Assembly (NCBI GenBank): GCA_016193485.1
Contig: JACPRZ010000031.1
Location: 1 to 64,000, forward strand
Reading direction: 5' to 3'
Source of the DNA: Bacteroidota bacterium
GTDB taxonomy: Bacteria; Bacteroidota; Bacteroidia; JACPRZ01
DNA length: 64,000 nucleotides
The notes beneath the pieces were generated by a model that saw only the letters and a program-made list of their open reading frames with translations, made no database searches and was not told the origin of the DNA. This document shows positions 17,429 through 26,615 of this stretch, piece after piece. The first letter of the stretch is position 1, and each line of letters opens with the position of its first letter. The position numbers and the translations under genes were made by a program.

Positions 17429-19929
17429 TCAATAGAATATCCTATCACAAAATGCGGCACCCATTTTTTACCCCCCCCGTCAAAAGAGGTATCAAAGCCG
17501 TAACCGAAATCAAAGCCGATGAGGCCTATGGGGAAAATAAACATCCTTATTCCAACGCCTGCAGACCTTTTTACATCAAAGGGCCGGAATGATTTGAAGG
17601 TTGTCCATGACCTGCCTGCTTCCAGGAAGCCGTGCACATATATGGTGGCATTCGGGTTCAGCGATAAGGGATACCTGAGTTCAAGATAATAGCGGCTGAA
17701 GATCGGATCGCCTTCTGCAGTTGTTGAGAGGGTGCCCTCTTCATAACCCCTGAGCGGAATAATATCTCTTCCCACAAAGCCGCTGATGCCGGACAAGCCG
17801 CTGCCTCCCACCACGAATTTTTCAAAGGGCGACATGCCGTAATTGCGGTTGTACATGCCTACAAAACCGTATTGCAGGCGTGCCATGAGCACAAGGTTCT
17901 GCACGATTTTCGTAAACCAGGATACTTTTACCTTCCATTTATGGTATTCAATCCATTTGTATTTATCGCTTGCAGCGAGGGTATCGAAGTCAACATTGCG
18001 GAAGAGCGAGAAGGGGGGGGTTGCTTCTACGGTAAAAGCGAATTCCGATCCGGTGCGCGGATAGAGCGGCTGGTCGAGCGAATTTCTCGACAATGTTACG
18101 CTGTAGTGGATATTATTTGAATTGCCGTTGCTGAAGGAAAAGAGGGAAGTATAATTTTTTAGTTTGTAGTGCTGGTAATTTACTGCATGATAAAGGGAAA
18201 AGTAATCATCTGGCCATTTCAGCCGCTTGCCGAGCCCATTGGAAATTCCGGTAACATATAAAGCTTCCCGTAAAGGATCGCTTTTTTTCTTGGCGTTGGT
18301 CAGTACGGTATGATAACCGGTTATGCTGAACGCATTGGGTTTTTTACCACCGAGCCATGGCTCGGTAAAGGAAAGAGTATAGGACTGGTAATATGCGCCT
18401 GTTGACTGCGCCCGCACGCTGATTTTCTGGCCGTCTCCTGCCGGGAGCGGAGTCCATGCACTTCCCTTAAAAAAATTCCGCGCAGAAAAATTGTTGAATG
18501 AAATACCGAGAGAACCGATGAGGCGGTTGCCCCCATATCCTCCGGATAATTCAATCTGGTCGGATGATTTTTCTTCAACAACGTAGTCAATATCTACGGT
18601 TCCGTCAGCGGGGTTGGGTTTGGGATTGACCGATAATTTTTCCGGGTCAAAATAACCGAGTTGAGCGAGTTCGCGCTGGGAACGGATAATATCGGCACGG
18701 CTGAATAATTGCCCGGGACGGGTACGCAGTTCACGTAGGACTACGTGATCATGCGTTTTGGTGTTGCCGCTGACGGTTACCCTGCGGATGGTTGCCTGCC
18801 GTCCTTCATAAATACGCATCTCAAGGTCAATGGAATCGCTCTCAACAGCCGTTTCCACGGGGGTAAGGTTAAAAAAGAGGTATCCGTCATCAAGGTAGAG
18901 GGAACTTACATCCCTTCCGTTCGGATTCATGAACAGCCGATTATCCAGCAGCGACTGGTTAAATACATCTCCTTTTTTTATTCCGAGCACGGTGTTCAGT
19001 TCTTCTGCAGTATGTTTTGTGTTTCCCACCCATGTGATATTGCGGAAGTAGAATTTTTTTCCTTCGGCAATTTCCAGTTCAACATTGACGGTTTTTTCAT
19101 CAAACCGGTAAAAGGTATCCCGCACTGTTTTTGCATCCCGGTATCCCTGTTCATTATATTTTGATATCAGGCGGCTCTTATCGCTGTCAAAATTATCAGG
19201 AATGTACTTTGACATCTTGAAAATATTCCACCACCGTTTCTTTTTTGTGTTTTTAAGATACCTTCTCACTTTCTTATCGGTGAAGAATTCATTTCCGTGA
19301 ACAATGATGTCGTTAACCTTAACTCTTTTTCCTTTTTTTATACGGATATTGAGTATCTCGCTGCCTTGTACTTCCGGATCTTTTTCGCGTACCAGGTTTA
19401 CCGAGATGTTAAAAAAACCTTTCTCAATGAAATATTCTTTCACTTTATAGTCGGTGGAGACAAAGAGTTCATCCGAAATTGTTTTGCCCCTGAAGAGTTT
19501 TATTTTTTCCCGCAATTCATCGGCTTCGCCTTTCCGGATGCCGGTGAATGAAAATTTTGACAGGCGCGGTCTTTCAGTGAGAGCCAGTTCAAGGAATATC
19601 CTGTTTTCAACAATGGAAGTGGCGCGGATGCTGATATCGTCAAACAAACCCTGTTTCCAGAGGGTGCGGATGGCATCGGCAATCTTATCACCGGGGATCA
19701 TTATTTTCTCGCCAATGGAAAGTCCTGCAAGATTACCCAGCGCTAAAGGATCGAAATGTGTGGCGACTGAGACAGTGATACCGCCAATTTCATACTCAAC
19801 CGGAAACTCATAGGAGATTTTTGAGAGGTCATCGGTCAATGGAATCTGGGCGTTCAGAAGTGCAGGAAATTGCAGTATAGAAAAAAGAAGGAAAAAGACA
19901 ATGAAAATAAATGCCAGTTTAGGGTGCAT
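17425..19929 (-). CDS. bamA: outer-membrane protein assembly factor BamA
   Basis: BamA inserts beta-barrel proteins into the outer membrane. I chose ATG 19929 (MHPKLAFIFIVFFLLF, a signal peptide), giving 834 aa; the longer in-frame extension overlaps uppS and has no support. Residues about 40-420 hold POTRA-type repeats, for example GLFDDISIRA and GYFDPEKLSVNP. A 16-strand-type barrel follows with the conserved LRGYE loop-6 region (the family VRGF/LRGY motif) and a C-terminal FVIGYSIE strand. The gene follows the uppS stop by 4 nt, a common uppS-bamA pairing in Bacteroidota. The C8 tract at 17471 and G8 at 18013 are read in frame. Confidence 0.93.
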   Translation of the reverse strand: MHPKLAFIFIVFFLLFSILQFPALLNAQIPLTDDLSKISYEFPVEYEIGGITVSVATHFDPLALGNLAGLSIGEKIMIPGDKIADAIRTLWKQGLFDDISIRATSIVENRIFLELALTERPRLSKFSFTGIRKGEADELREKIKLFRGKTISDELFVSTDYKVKEYFIEKGFFNISVNLVREKDPEVQGSEILNIRIKKGKRVKVNDIIVHGNEFFTDKKVRRYLKNTKKKRWWNIFKMSKYIPDNFDSDKSRLISKYNEQGYRDAKTVRDTFYRFDEKTVNVELEIAEGKKFYFRNITWVGNTKHTAEELNTVLGIKKGDVFNQSLLDNRLFMNPNGRDVSSLYLDDGYLFFNLTPVETAVESDSIDLEMRIYEGRQATIRRVTVSGNTKTHDHVVLRELRTRPGQLFSRADIIRSQRELAQLGYFDPEKLSVNPKPNPADGTVDIDYVVEEKSSDQIELSGGYGGNRLIGSLGISFNNFSARNFFKGSAWTPLPAGDGQKISVRAQSTGAYYQSYTLSFTEPWLGGKKPNAFSITGYHTVLTNAKKKSDPLREALYVTGISNGLGKRLKWPDDYFSLYHAVNYQHYKLKNYTSLFSFSNGNSNNIHYSVTLSRNSLDQPLYPRTGSEFAFTVEATPPFSLFRNVDFDTLAASDKYKWIEYHKWKVKVSWFTKIVQNLVLMARLQYGFVGMYNRNYGMSPFEKFVVGGSGLSGISGFVGRDIIPLRGYEEGTLSTTAEGDPIFSRYYLELRYPLSLNPNATIYVHGFLEAGRSWTTFKSFRPFDVKRSAGVGIRMFIFPIGLIGFDFGYGFDTSFDGGGKKWVPHFVIGYSIE

Positions 19930-19933
19930 CTCA

Positions 19934-20680
19934 TTATTTATTTCTGATCTGTTCACTTGTCTTTCCGAACCTGCGTTCGCGCGCCTGATATTCGGTAATG
20001 GCATTAAAAAGATGTTCTTTTCTGAAATCGGGCCATAGAACCGGAGTAAACCAGAGTTCGGTATAGGCGATCTGCCATAGGAGGTAATTGCTGATGCGGT
20101 ATTCACCGCTGGTGCGTATGAGCAGTTCAGGGTCCGGGATACCCGAAGTGGCAAGATATTTAGTGAAAAGCGATTCATTTATATCGGATACCTTGATGGA
20201 GCCAGATTCAATCTCCTTTGATATTTTTTTCGCGGCTTCAACGATTTCCCATCGGGAACTGTAACTCAATGCAACCACAAGAGCCATGTGGCTGTTATTC
20301 CGTGTAATTTTGACCGCTTCCATAATCTTTGCAGCGCATTTCCCAGGTAAAGCGCCCAGGTCACCGATCGTCACTAAGCGGATATTATTTTTCTTCAACG
20401 AATCAAGTTCACGGGATATTGCGTCAACCAGCAGTTCCATCAGTTCGTCTATTTCACTTTTTGGCCGGTTCCAGTTTTCCGTGGAAAAGGCATAAAGCGT
20501 AAGGTATTTAATGCCGAGCCGCGCTGCCGCTTCCACCGTTTCCCGTACTGCAGTCACTGCATTTTTATGCCCGAAGATCCTCGGTTTACTGCGTTGCTGC
20601 GCCCACCTGCCATTGCCATCCATGATGATGGCTATATGTTGCGGTAACCTTGCAGTATCTATATTTGACGGAATTTCCAT
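19934..20680 (-). CDS. uppS: isoprenyl transferase (undecaprenyl diphosphate synthase)
   Basis: This 248-aa cis-prenyltransferase makes the undecaprenyl diphosphate carrier for peptidoglycan and O-antigen by adding isopentenyl diphosphate units in cis. The conserved MDGNGRW box (catalytic Asp21), the TLYAFSTENWNRP segment and RTSGEYRISNYLLWQ are all present, and the length is normal. It starts at ATG 20680 and is followed 4 nt later by bamA, so both are probably translated from one mRNA. Confidence 0.96.
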   Translation of the reverse strand: MEIPSNIDTARLPQHIAIIMDGNGRWAQQRSKPRIFGHKNAVTAVRETVEAAARLGIKYLTLYAFSTENWNRPKSEIDELMELLVDAISRELDSLKKNNIRLVTIGDLGALPGKCAAKIMEAVKITRNNSHMALVVALSYSSRWEIVEAAKKISKEIESGSIKVSDINESLFTKYLATSGIPDPELLIRTSGEYRISNYLLWQIAYTELWFTPVLWPDFRKEHLFNAITEYQARERRFGKTSEQIRNK

Positions 20681-20710
20681 GAAGGGGAGACAAAAAAACG
20701 AAAAATTCGG

Positions 20711-21376
20711 TTACCGACCTGCAAAAGATGATTCATCATGAATTCCGGCCCGCCTTTTAAGCCATTCCGATAGAATTTCCTTCTTTTCCTTTTCTGTTAG
20801 TAAATAATTTATTTCTGAAGCACGTAAATTCTTTACAATGTCGTAAATACATAAGGCAGCGGTCACGGAAAGATTTAAACTTTGGGTGAATCCGTACATG
20901 GGGATTTTTAATTGTTCATCAGCGGTATTTATTGCATTTTTACTGAGCCCTTCTTTTTCGGTTCCGAACAATAATGCAATTTTTCCTTTGGTAATATCCA
21001 GTTCACCGATGGGGGGGGTATCAGGACCGGGAACTGTTGCAACAATACGGTACCCGGATTCTTTCAGCCGTTTAATGCACTCCCCGGTATTGTCTGTCCC
21101 TGAATTATAGCGATGCAACCTAAGCCACTGCGAAGCGCCAAGTTCAATATCGGGATGGTGGGAAAACGCGTACCGGTTCTCAATGATGTGTACATCCTGG
21201 ATTCCGAAGCAATCGCAGGTGCGAAGCACAGCTGCAGCATTATGCGACTGGAAAATATCTTCAAGTACAACCGTAATGTACCGAGTTCGGAAATTTAGCA
21301 CCTCAATCATCCTGTTCATTCTGCGGTCCGTTACAAACTGTGAAAGGATTGTTGCAGGCAACGATTTATCTTCCAT
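20711..21376 (-). CDS. trmH: tRNA (guanosine-2'-O-)-methyltransferase, SpoU/TrmH family
   Basis: This 221-aa SPOUT methyltransferase probably methylates the 2'-OH of G18 in tRNA using S-adenosylmethionine. The three SpoU motifs are NAAAVLRTCDCFGI, ALLFGTEKEGLS and IPMYGFTQSLNLSVTAAL, which form the knotted SAM pocket. I chose ATG 21376 (MEDKSLPATILSQ); a TTG nine bases upstream is less likely. A G8 tract at 21011 encodes part of DTPPIG. The gene lies 30 nt upstream of uppS and downstream of a word-repeat that separates it from the ureohydrolase gene. Confidence 0.9.
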   Translation of the reverse strand: MEDKSLPATILSQFVTDRRMNRMIEVLNFRTRYITVVLEDIFQSHNAAAVLRTCDCFGIQDVHIIENRYAFSHHPDIELGASQWLRLHRYNSGTDNTGECIKRLKESGYRIVATVPGPDTPPIGELDITKGKIALLFGTEKEGLSKNAINTADEQLKIPMYGFTQSLNLSVTAALCIYDIVKNLRASEINYLLTEKEKKEILSEWLKRRAGIHDESSFAGR

Positions 21377-21398
21377 AAGTTCCAAATTCCAATTACCT

Positions 21399-21470
21399 CT
21401 ATCCCTCCATCCCTCTATCCCTCTATCCCTCTATTCCTCTATCCCCTTCTCTCCATATCCCCTCCCATTA
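21399..21470. repeat. short tandem word-repeat (ATCCCTCT units)
   Basis: Eight-base units ATCCCTCT and variants repeat about eight times between trmH and the ureohydrolase gene. The array runs into the 3' end of the latter, which ends at 21439, so its last codons (MERRG) are made from repeat sequence. Confidence 0.8.
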
Positions 21471-22503
21471 ATCCCTGCGACACCGCCATCCAGGCCGTAA
21501 GATGGAAAAGAATTCTTGACGCGACTATGGCATCCCACTCTGCATTTCCGGTTTCGCACAGGTCAAAGCCGATTATTTTTTTATTGCACTTCACCACCGT
21601 TTTGATAAGATAAACCGCTTCGTCAAAAGTAAGGCCACCGGGAACCGGTGTTCCTGTGTTGGGGCAGAGAGCCGGCTCAAGTCCGTCCACATCGAAACTG
21701 ATATAAACATGAGATGGCAGGTAACTGATAATTTTACTGACAATCGATTTCCATGTTCCCCCCCCGTACATCTTTTCCCTGGAGCGGTCATTATGAAACA
21801 TGATAATCCTTCCGTCCGAATCCTTAATGCGGGTCTCTTCCGCGCTGCAATAATCGCGTATGCCTGCCTGGACGAGTTTTTTTACGGATGAACATTTGAG
21901 GGCATTATGCATGATTGAGGCATGGGAAAAACGGAATTCTTCGTATGAATCGCGCAAGTCGCAATGAGCGTCAATATGAAGAATACCGAAGGATGAATAC
22001 TTTTCCGAAAGCGCTTCAATGAGACCGAGCGGGCAACTGTGATCCCCTCCGATAATACCAATAAATTTGTTTTGTTGCAGATTGGCAACAGATTCTTTTT
22101 TTACCCATTCTGTTAATTCTTCGCAGGAACGATTGAGTGCATCAATTATCTTTTTCTGTTTTGGCGGTAATGGTTTACCGGGATCATGGTCTGATATAAA
22201 GTCAATCCATCTTTTTGATGCGGTGCGAAGCGTTTTATTCATTTGCTCCCAACGGAAAGGGAAAGTCGCCATAGCAACACTCATGTTCCAGACACCCGGA
22301 ATATCGGGATGAAAGAGGTCTATCTGTTTTGAGGCAGCGAGAATTTTTTGAGGCGCCATTGATGTTCCGTCACGGAAGGATACTGATACATCCCATGGTA
22401 CAGGCAGTAAAATGGTCTTTGCACCGGATGTGGTACAGGGCAAACCGAAAACATTGCTGCCGGATGCGGCAGGAGAATCGGGGTTGAAATATTTTTCCGG
22501 CAT
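21439..22503 (-). CDS. agmatinase/arginase-family ureohydrolase
   Basis: This 354-aa binuclear-manganese hydrolase should cleave a guanidino group, releasing urea (agmatinase or arginase) or formamide. Metal ligands are in GGDHS, HIDAHCDLR and SFDVDGLEP, and the order fits the family. The exact substrate cannot be read from the sequence; the long N-terminal segment (residues 1-130) is typical of Bacteroidota agmatinase-family proteins. It starts at ATG 22503, overlapping the HU stop by one base (TGATG), which implies coupling. A C8 tract at 21758 codes GGG in YGGGTW. Confidence 0.85.
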   Translation of the reverse strand: MPEKYFNPDSPAASGSNVFGLPCTTSGAKTILLPVPWDVSVSFRDGTSMAPQKILAASKQIDLFHPDIPGVWNMSVAMATFPFRWEQMNKTLRTASKRWIDFISDHDPGKPLPPKQKKIIDALNRSCEELTEWVKKESVANLQQNKFIGIIGGDHSCPLGLIEALSEKYSSFGILHIDAHCDLRDSYEEFRFSHASIMHNALKCSSVKKLVQAGIRDYCSAEETRIKDSDGRIIMFHNDRSREKMYGGGTWKSIVSKIISYLPSHVYISFDVDGLEPALCPNTGTPVPGGLTFDEAVYLIKTVVKCNKKIIGFDLCETGNAEWDAIVASRILFHLTAWMAVSQGLMGGDMERRG

Positions 22504-22775
22504 CAGTTCACTTTGGAAGCAAGAGCGGCTCCGGTATGGAATTTTACAACCCAGCGCGCTTTAATTTGTACCGGCTGCCCGTTCTGCGGATTATGGACAA
22601 TGCGGGCTTTGCGCTTTACAACACTGAAGGAGCCGAAGCCAACCAGGGCTACACGTTGTTTCCGGGCGAGAGCGCGAGTGGATTCATGAAGGAACGCTTC
22701 AAGCGCTTTCCTTGAATCGGTTTTTGAAAGTTTGGTTCTTTGGGCTATGGCGTCAACAAGAATAGCTTTATTCAT
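22503..22775 (-). CDS. HU/IHF-family DNA-binding protein
   Basis: This 90-aa nucleoid protein has the family core GFGSFSVVKRKARIVHNPQNG with the arm that inserts into DNA, preceded by the two-helix dimer region (MNKAILVDAIAQRT). HU-type proteins bend DNA and compact the nucleoid. A Bacteroidota-type -7 element lies 25 nt upstream. The ureohydrolase follows with a one-base overlap. Length and motifs are normal. Confidence 0.95.
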   Translation of the reverse strand: MNKAILVDAIAQRTKLSKTDSRKALEAFLHESTRALARKQRVALVGFGSFSVVKRKARIVHNPQNGQPVQIKARWVVKFHTGAALASKVN

Positions 22776-22799
22776 CGGTTTACGGATTTGAAGGGAGGG

Positions 22800-22807
22800 C
22801 GAAGGTA
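22800..22807 (-). promoter_or_regulatory. candidate -7 element for the HU gene
   Basis: On the minus strand this reads TACCTTCG, one base from TAnnTTTG, 25 nt upstream of ATG 22775. Confidence 0.45.
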
Positions 22808-22833
22808 ATAGAAAATTTTTAATAATATAACGC

Positions 22834-23802
22834 TTATTTTATTTTCCATGAACTATTCATTCTGAACCCCCTGAGAAATTCTTTGGTACCGAGAGTTTTT
22901 CTTCCGGCCAACTGTAATTGTATAATTTTAAGCGCGCCATCAATGCAGTGAATGGCCAGGTTCTTCCCGTCCGTTTCAACATTACCCGGATTGCTTTTGT
23001 AACTCACTTGAATTTTATCACACCTGTAAATTTTAACCGGATATTCGGTACCGTCCGGGGAAATAAAACAGGTCATTGCCCCGGGAACCGGTGATAACCC
23101 CCTGATGAAATTGTATAGTTTATTTACGGGTTGATTCCAGTCGATCCTGCAGTGATCCGGGAAAATCTTCGGGGCTTTTTGCAATGTTGCTTCACCCGGT
23201 GAAATATTTTTTTGTTCGGTGACCGGATAGGATTTTGATTCAATGGCATGCACCGTTTTCTCAACCAATTCAGCGCCCGTTACCATCAGGCGGTCGTGGA
23301 GTTCACCGGCTGTTTCCGATTCCCCAATGGAGACATTTTCCCGGAATAAAATATCCCCCGTATCCAATTCCTTGCGGATAAAAAAAGTAGTTACGCCAGT
23401 TTCGGTTTCACCGTTTATAATGGCATGATGAATGGGAGCAGCGCCCCTGTACTGGGGTAAAATGGAAGCATGCAGGTTAATACAGCCAAAAGCAGGGAGC
23501 CGCCAGACCGATTCCGGAAGCATCCTGAAAGCCACAACAACTCCGAGGTCAGGTTGCAATCCGGTTAATTGTGCAATAAAAACAGAATCCGATAATTTTT
23601 CCGGCTGAAGCAGCGGCAGTCCGAGACGCAGTGCACATTCTTTAACCGGGGAAAAACGCATTTTTAGTCCTCTGCCGGCAGGTTTATCGGGAGCAGTGAC
23701 CACGGCAATAATATTATATCCGCTCATCTGCAGCAATTCAAGCGAAGGAACGGCAAAGCCGGGGGTGCCCATGAAAATGATTCGTAATCCTGCTGGCGGC
23801 AT
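22834..23802 (-). CDS. fmt: methionyl-tRNA formyltransferase
   Basis: This 322-aa enzyme formylates initiator Met-tRNA using 10-formyltetrahydrofolate. Visible family motifs are the N-terminal IIFMGTPGFAVPSLE, the NLHASILPQYRGAAPIHHAI catalytic region (Asn, His) and the ETGVTTFFI segment. The C-terminal OB-fold domain contains INGALKI-like IDGALKIIQLQ. Length is normal. It is transcribed divergently from prmC, and a TAAATTTG element lies just upstream. Confidence 0.95.
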   Translation of the reverse strand: MPPAGLRIIFMGTPGFAVPSLELLQMSGYNIIAVVTAPDKPAGRGLKMRFSPVKECALRLGLPLLQPEKLSDSVFIAQLTGLQPDLGVVVAFRMLPESVWRLPAFGCINLHASILPQYRGAAPIHHAIINGETETGVTTFFIRKELDTGDILFRENVSIGESETAGELHDRLMVTGAELVEKTVHAIESKSYPVTEQKNISPGEATLQKAPKIFPDHCRIDWNQPVNKLYNFIRGLSPVPGAMTCFISPDGTEYPVKIYRCDKIQVSYKSNPGNVETDGKNLAIHCIDGALKIIQLQLAGRKTLGTKEFLRGFRMNSSWKIK

Positions 23803-23833
23803 GAGAAGAAAGGAAAAATTTTTATTTACTGAA

Positions 23834-23841
23834 CAAATTTA
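23834..23841 (-). promoter_or_regulatory. candidate -7 element for fmt
   Basis: Minus-strand TAAATTTG matches TAnnTTTG exactly, 32 nt upstream of the fmt ATG. No clear -33 TTG was found at the usual distance. Confidence 0.5.
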
Positions 23842-23901
23842 CATCTTTTTAACCTGTCCGGATTTATTTTGTTATTCCAGGTTCATTCTATTGAAAGATG
23901 G

Positions 23902-23909
23902 TACTTTTG
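23902..23909 (+). promoter_or_regulatory. candidate -7 element for prmC
   Basis: TACTTTTG matches TAnnTTTG exactly and lies 15 nt before ATG 23925. Transcription from it would begin downstream of the in-frame ATG at 23898, which supports 23925 as the real start. Confidence 0.5.
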
Positions 23910-23924
23910 CCGAAACCGGTAAAA

Positions 23925-24806
23925 ATGCATCTGAATGATTTATATGGTTATTTCAGAAATGAGTTGAAACCATTTTTTCATTCTGAGGAAATTACCGCGT
24001 TGGCTAAAATTATTTTCCGGGATATTGCAGGTGTGAAATTTCAGGATATTTTTATTAACGGGGAGCGGATCATAGATGACGAATTATGTTCACGTGTGCA
24101 TAAAGCGATCCGGCAATTGAGGAAACAGATGCCTGCACAATATATTACCGGTATTTGCGAATTTTACGGACTCCGCCTGAACGTAACTCCCAATGTATTG
24201 ATACCGCGACCCGAGACAGAAGAACTGGTGGATTGGATCATCAACGATAATAGGGTATGCAGAAAAAAAAATATCAGGATTCTTGACATCGGAACCGGAT
24301 CCGGTAATATTGCCATAACGCTTAAAAATAAAATACCTTCTGCAATCGTGACGGCAACAGATATTTCAAATAGGGCATTGACGGTAGCAAAGGAAAATGC
24401 CGGGATATATTGTACTCCGGTGAAATTTTTACGATTGGATATTCTGAAACGGCTAAACTGGAGTAACCGTAATCCAATCATTGATAAATCAGGTCAATTT
24501 GATATTATTGCCAGCAATCCACCCTATGTTCCCCTGAACGAAAAAAAATCCCTTCCTGAAAATGTCCGTAACTTTGAACCGCATGTCGCCCTTTTTACGG
24601 AACAAAAAAACCCTTTGATTTTTTATGATGCGATAGGACGGTTTGCCTTGCGGCAACTGAAAAATAACGGGTTGCTTTACTTGGAAATCCATGAAACAAA
24701 AGGTAAACAGGTAAAGAGTTTACTTAAACGATTGGGGTTTGGGGATGTCAAAATAAAAAAAGATATTAATGGAAAGGATAGAATGGTCAGGTGCGGAAAG
24801 CAGTGA
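23925..24806 (+). CDS. prmC: peptide chain release factor N5-glutamine methyltransferase
   Basis: This 293-aa enzyme methylates the Gln of the GGQ motif in release factors 1 and 2. An N-terminal helical domain binds the factor. The SAM motif is ILDIGTGSGNIAITL and the catalytic NPPY is in ASNPPYVPLNEK. The linker IPRPETEELVDW is diagnostic of PrmC. I chose ATG 23925 (MHLNDLYGYFRNEL) because a promoter element overlaps the upstream ATG 23898. The gene is divergent from fmt. It is followed by a repeat-rich spacer before the OstA-like gene. Confidence 0.92.
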   Translation: MHLNDLYGYFRNELKPFFHSEEITALAKIIFRDIAGVKFQDIFINGERIIDDELCSRVHKAIRQLRKQMPAQYITGICEFYGLRLNVTPNVLIPRPETEELVDWIINDNRVCRKKNIRILDIGTGSGNIAITLKNKIPSAIVTATDISNRALTVAKENAGIYCTPVKFLRLDILKRLNWSNRNPIIDKSGQFDIIASNPPYVPLNEKKSLPENVRNFEPHVALFTEQKNPLIFYDAIGRFALRQLKNNGLLYLEIHETKGKQVKSLLKRLGFGDVKIKKDINGKDRMVRCGKQ

Positions 24807-24819
24807 GCAGCGGGCAGTT

Positions 24820-24946
24820 GGCAATAGACAGTATACAGCAGACAATAAACAGAAGACAATGGGCAGTCCTGACGCTTTCGGTCAGGATGCTGACCAGTGC
24901 GTCAGCATAGGCAGTAGGCAATAAACAATTGACAATAGACAATAAC
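24820..24946. repeat. word-repeat (GACAATAG-like) with two adjacent hairpins
   Basis: Degenerate units such as GACAATAAACAG and GCAGTAGGCAATA fill the spacer between prmC and the OstA-like gene. In the middle are two abutting hairpins: TCCTGAC/GTCAGGA at 24867-24887 and TGCTGAC/GTCAGCA at 24888-24907. Nothing else is visible in this spacer. Confidence 0.75.
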
Positions 24947-24995
24947 CAAATATTATCATTGATGAAAATGGAAATCAATATTAAAACTAAATCGA

Positions 24996-26570
24996 ATGTT
25001 GAAGGTTTTTAAAATGGTTTATCTTTCCCTTATCTTTGTATTAACAATTCAGTGGGTTGCAGCGCAGAAGAAAAAGGTAATTGAACTTCTGCACGCCAAT
25101 ATTCTGGAGTACGAAAAAAAGGAAGGTGCGGATGTAAAAAAACTAATCGGTGATGTTGCTTTAAAACATCTTGATGTCATTATGAATTGCGACAGCGCGT
25201 ATCTCTATGGCGATGAAAACCGTCTGGAAGCGTACCATAACATACATATTAATAAAAACGACTCGGTTCACATCTACGGTGAGAAACTTGATTATGACGG
25301 CAACAACCGCTATGCGACCATACATAAATCGGTAAAGATGGAAAGCCATGATTTTCTCCTTTTCTGTGAAGAACTGCATTATGATATGCAGGCCGGAAGG
25401 GCGCATTATTCCACGGGCGCCATTATTGAAGATAAATCGGACCGCAGCATACTGCATAGTGTAATCGGGTATTATTTTGTGTCTCCAGGGACATTTTTCT
25501 TTAAGGAAAAAGTCCGTCTTGTTCATCCTGATTATGTGATCACAACCGACACTCTTAAATATGATCCTGCCGGTAAAATTTCATGGTTCCTGGGTCCTAC
25601 TGAGATTACTTCCGATACCACTTTTATCACCTGCCGGAACGGGTGGTATGATTCAAAGAATGATATCGCCATGTTTAAAGATGATGCTGGAATCCGTTCA
25701 GGGCACCGGTGGCTGAAAGCCGACAGCATATATTATTTGAGGACAACCGGGAATGGAGAAGCATTCCGGCATATTGAATATACCGATACTTCCGATGATA
25801 TTGTCATACGGGGAAATTACGGCAGGTACAATAATAATTTTGCGACATCTGTAGTTACAGACAGTACGCTTCTTATTATGGCTTTCGGCTCCGATTCACT
25901 TTTTTTGCATGGAGATACCCTGAGGGCGATTGAGGATTCAGTCACCGGGGAAAAAACTTTTTATTGCTATTACCGTGTCAGGTTTTATAAGCCGGACCTC
26001 CAGGGCATTTGCGATTCGGTGGTCTATTCCGAAAGTGATTCTGCAATACGACTTTTTAAAAATCCGATTCTCTGGTCGGATGAACATCAACTCACCGGTG
26101 ATTTCATCCGCATTAAAATGTTTGGCGGAGAAATCCGAAATATGTGGATGGAACAAAATGCGTTTATTTCATCGCAGGTGGTACTTTTGGATAGTGCCGG
26201 TGCCGATTCGGTCGGGTATAACCAGATCCAGGGCAAAAATATGACGGGTTACTTTACGGATAATCATCTCAGTAAAATTGATGTAAAGGGCAACGGGAAA
26301 ACGGTGTATTACGTCCAGGACGAAAAGGATAAATTTATCGGTATTAACAAAAGCGAGTGCAGCAATATGATCATACTTGTAGCCGTCAATGATAGCGCGG
26401 CTGATGGGAACACCCGGCAAAAAATTGACAAGATTACATTCCTGGATAAACCGGAAGCAATCCTGTACCCTGTTAATGAACCGAAGCCGGATGACCTGCA
26501 ACTCAGGAAATTTGTATGGGAAGGGGAAAAGAGACCGCTGTCAAGAGAGGATGTGTTCAGGAGTAAGTGA
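24996..26570 (+). CDS. OstA-like LPS transport/assembly protein (LptA/LptD N-domain fold)
   Basis: This 524-aa protein has a signal sequence (MVYLSLIFVLTIQWVAAQ) followed by repeated beta-strand hairpins of OstA/LptA type, for example MNCDSAYLYGDENRLEAYHN, YGEKLDYDGNNRYATIHKSV and ITTDTLKYDPAGKISWF. In Bacteroidota such proteins are thought to bridge the periplasm for lipopolysaccharide export, but no experiment can be cited for this family member. No LptD-type barrel is present. ATG 24996 is used; ATG 25014 would also keep the signal peptide. No partner lpt gene is adjacent. Confidence 0.8.
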   Translation: MLKVFKMVYLSLIFVLTIQWVAAQKKKVIELLHANILEYEKKEGADVKKLIGDVALKHLDVIMNCDSAYLYGDENRLEAYHNIHINKNDSVHIYGEKLDYDGNNRYATIHKSVKMESHDFLLFCEELHYDMQAGRAHYSTGAIIEDKSDRSILHSVIGYYFVSPGTFFFKEKVRLVHPDYVITTDTLKYDPAGKISWFLGPTEITSDTTFITCRNGWYDSKNDIAMFKDDAGIRSGHRWLKADSIYYLRTTGNGEAFRHIEYTDTSDDIVIRGNYGRYNNNFATSVVTDSTLLIMAFGSDSLFLHGDTLRAIEDSVTGEKTFYCYYRVRFYKPDLQGICDSVVYSESDSAIRLFKNPILWSDEHQLTGDFIRIKMFGGEIRNMWMEQNAFISSQVVLLDSAGADSVGYNQIQGKNMTGYFTDNHLSKIDVKGNGKTVYYVQDEKDKFIGINKSECSNMIILVAVNDSAADGNTRQKIDKITFLDKPEAILYPVNEPKPDDLQLRKFVWEGEKRPLSREDVFRSK

Positions 26571-26615
26571 TCGGAAAAAACAACAGAAAACTATACAATA
26601 AACGATAGCCAGCAA

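Noticed and set aside
19930-20178. Longer N-terminus for bamA starting at 20178.
   Set aside because: The extra 83 codons overlap uppS in another frame and precede a perfect signal peptide at ATG 19929.
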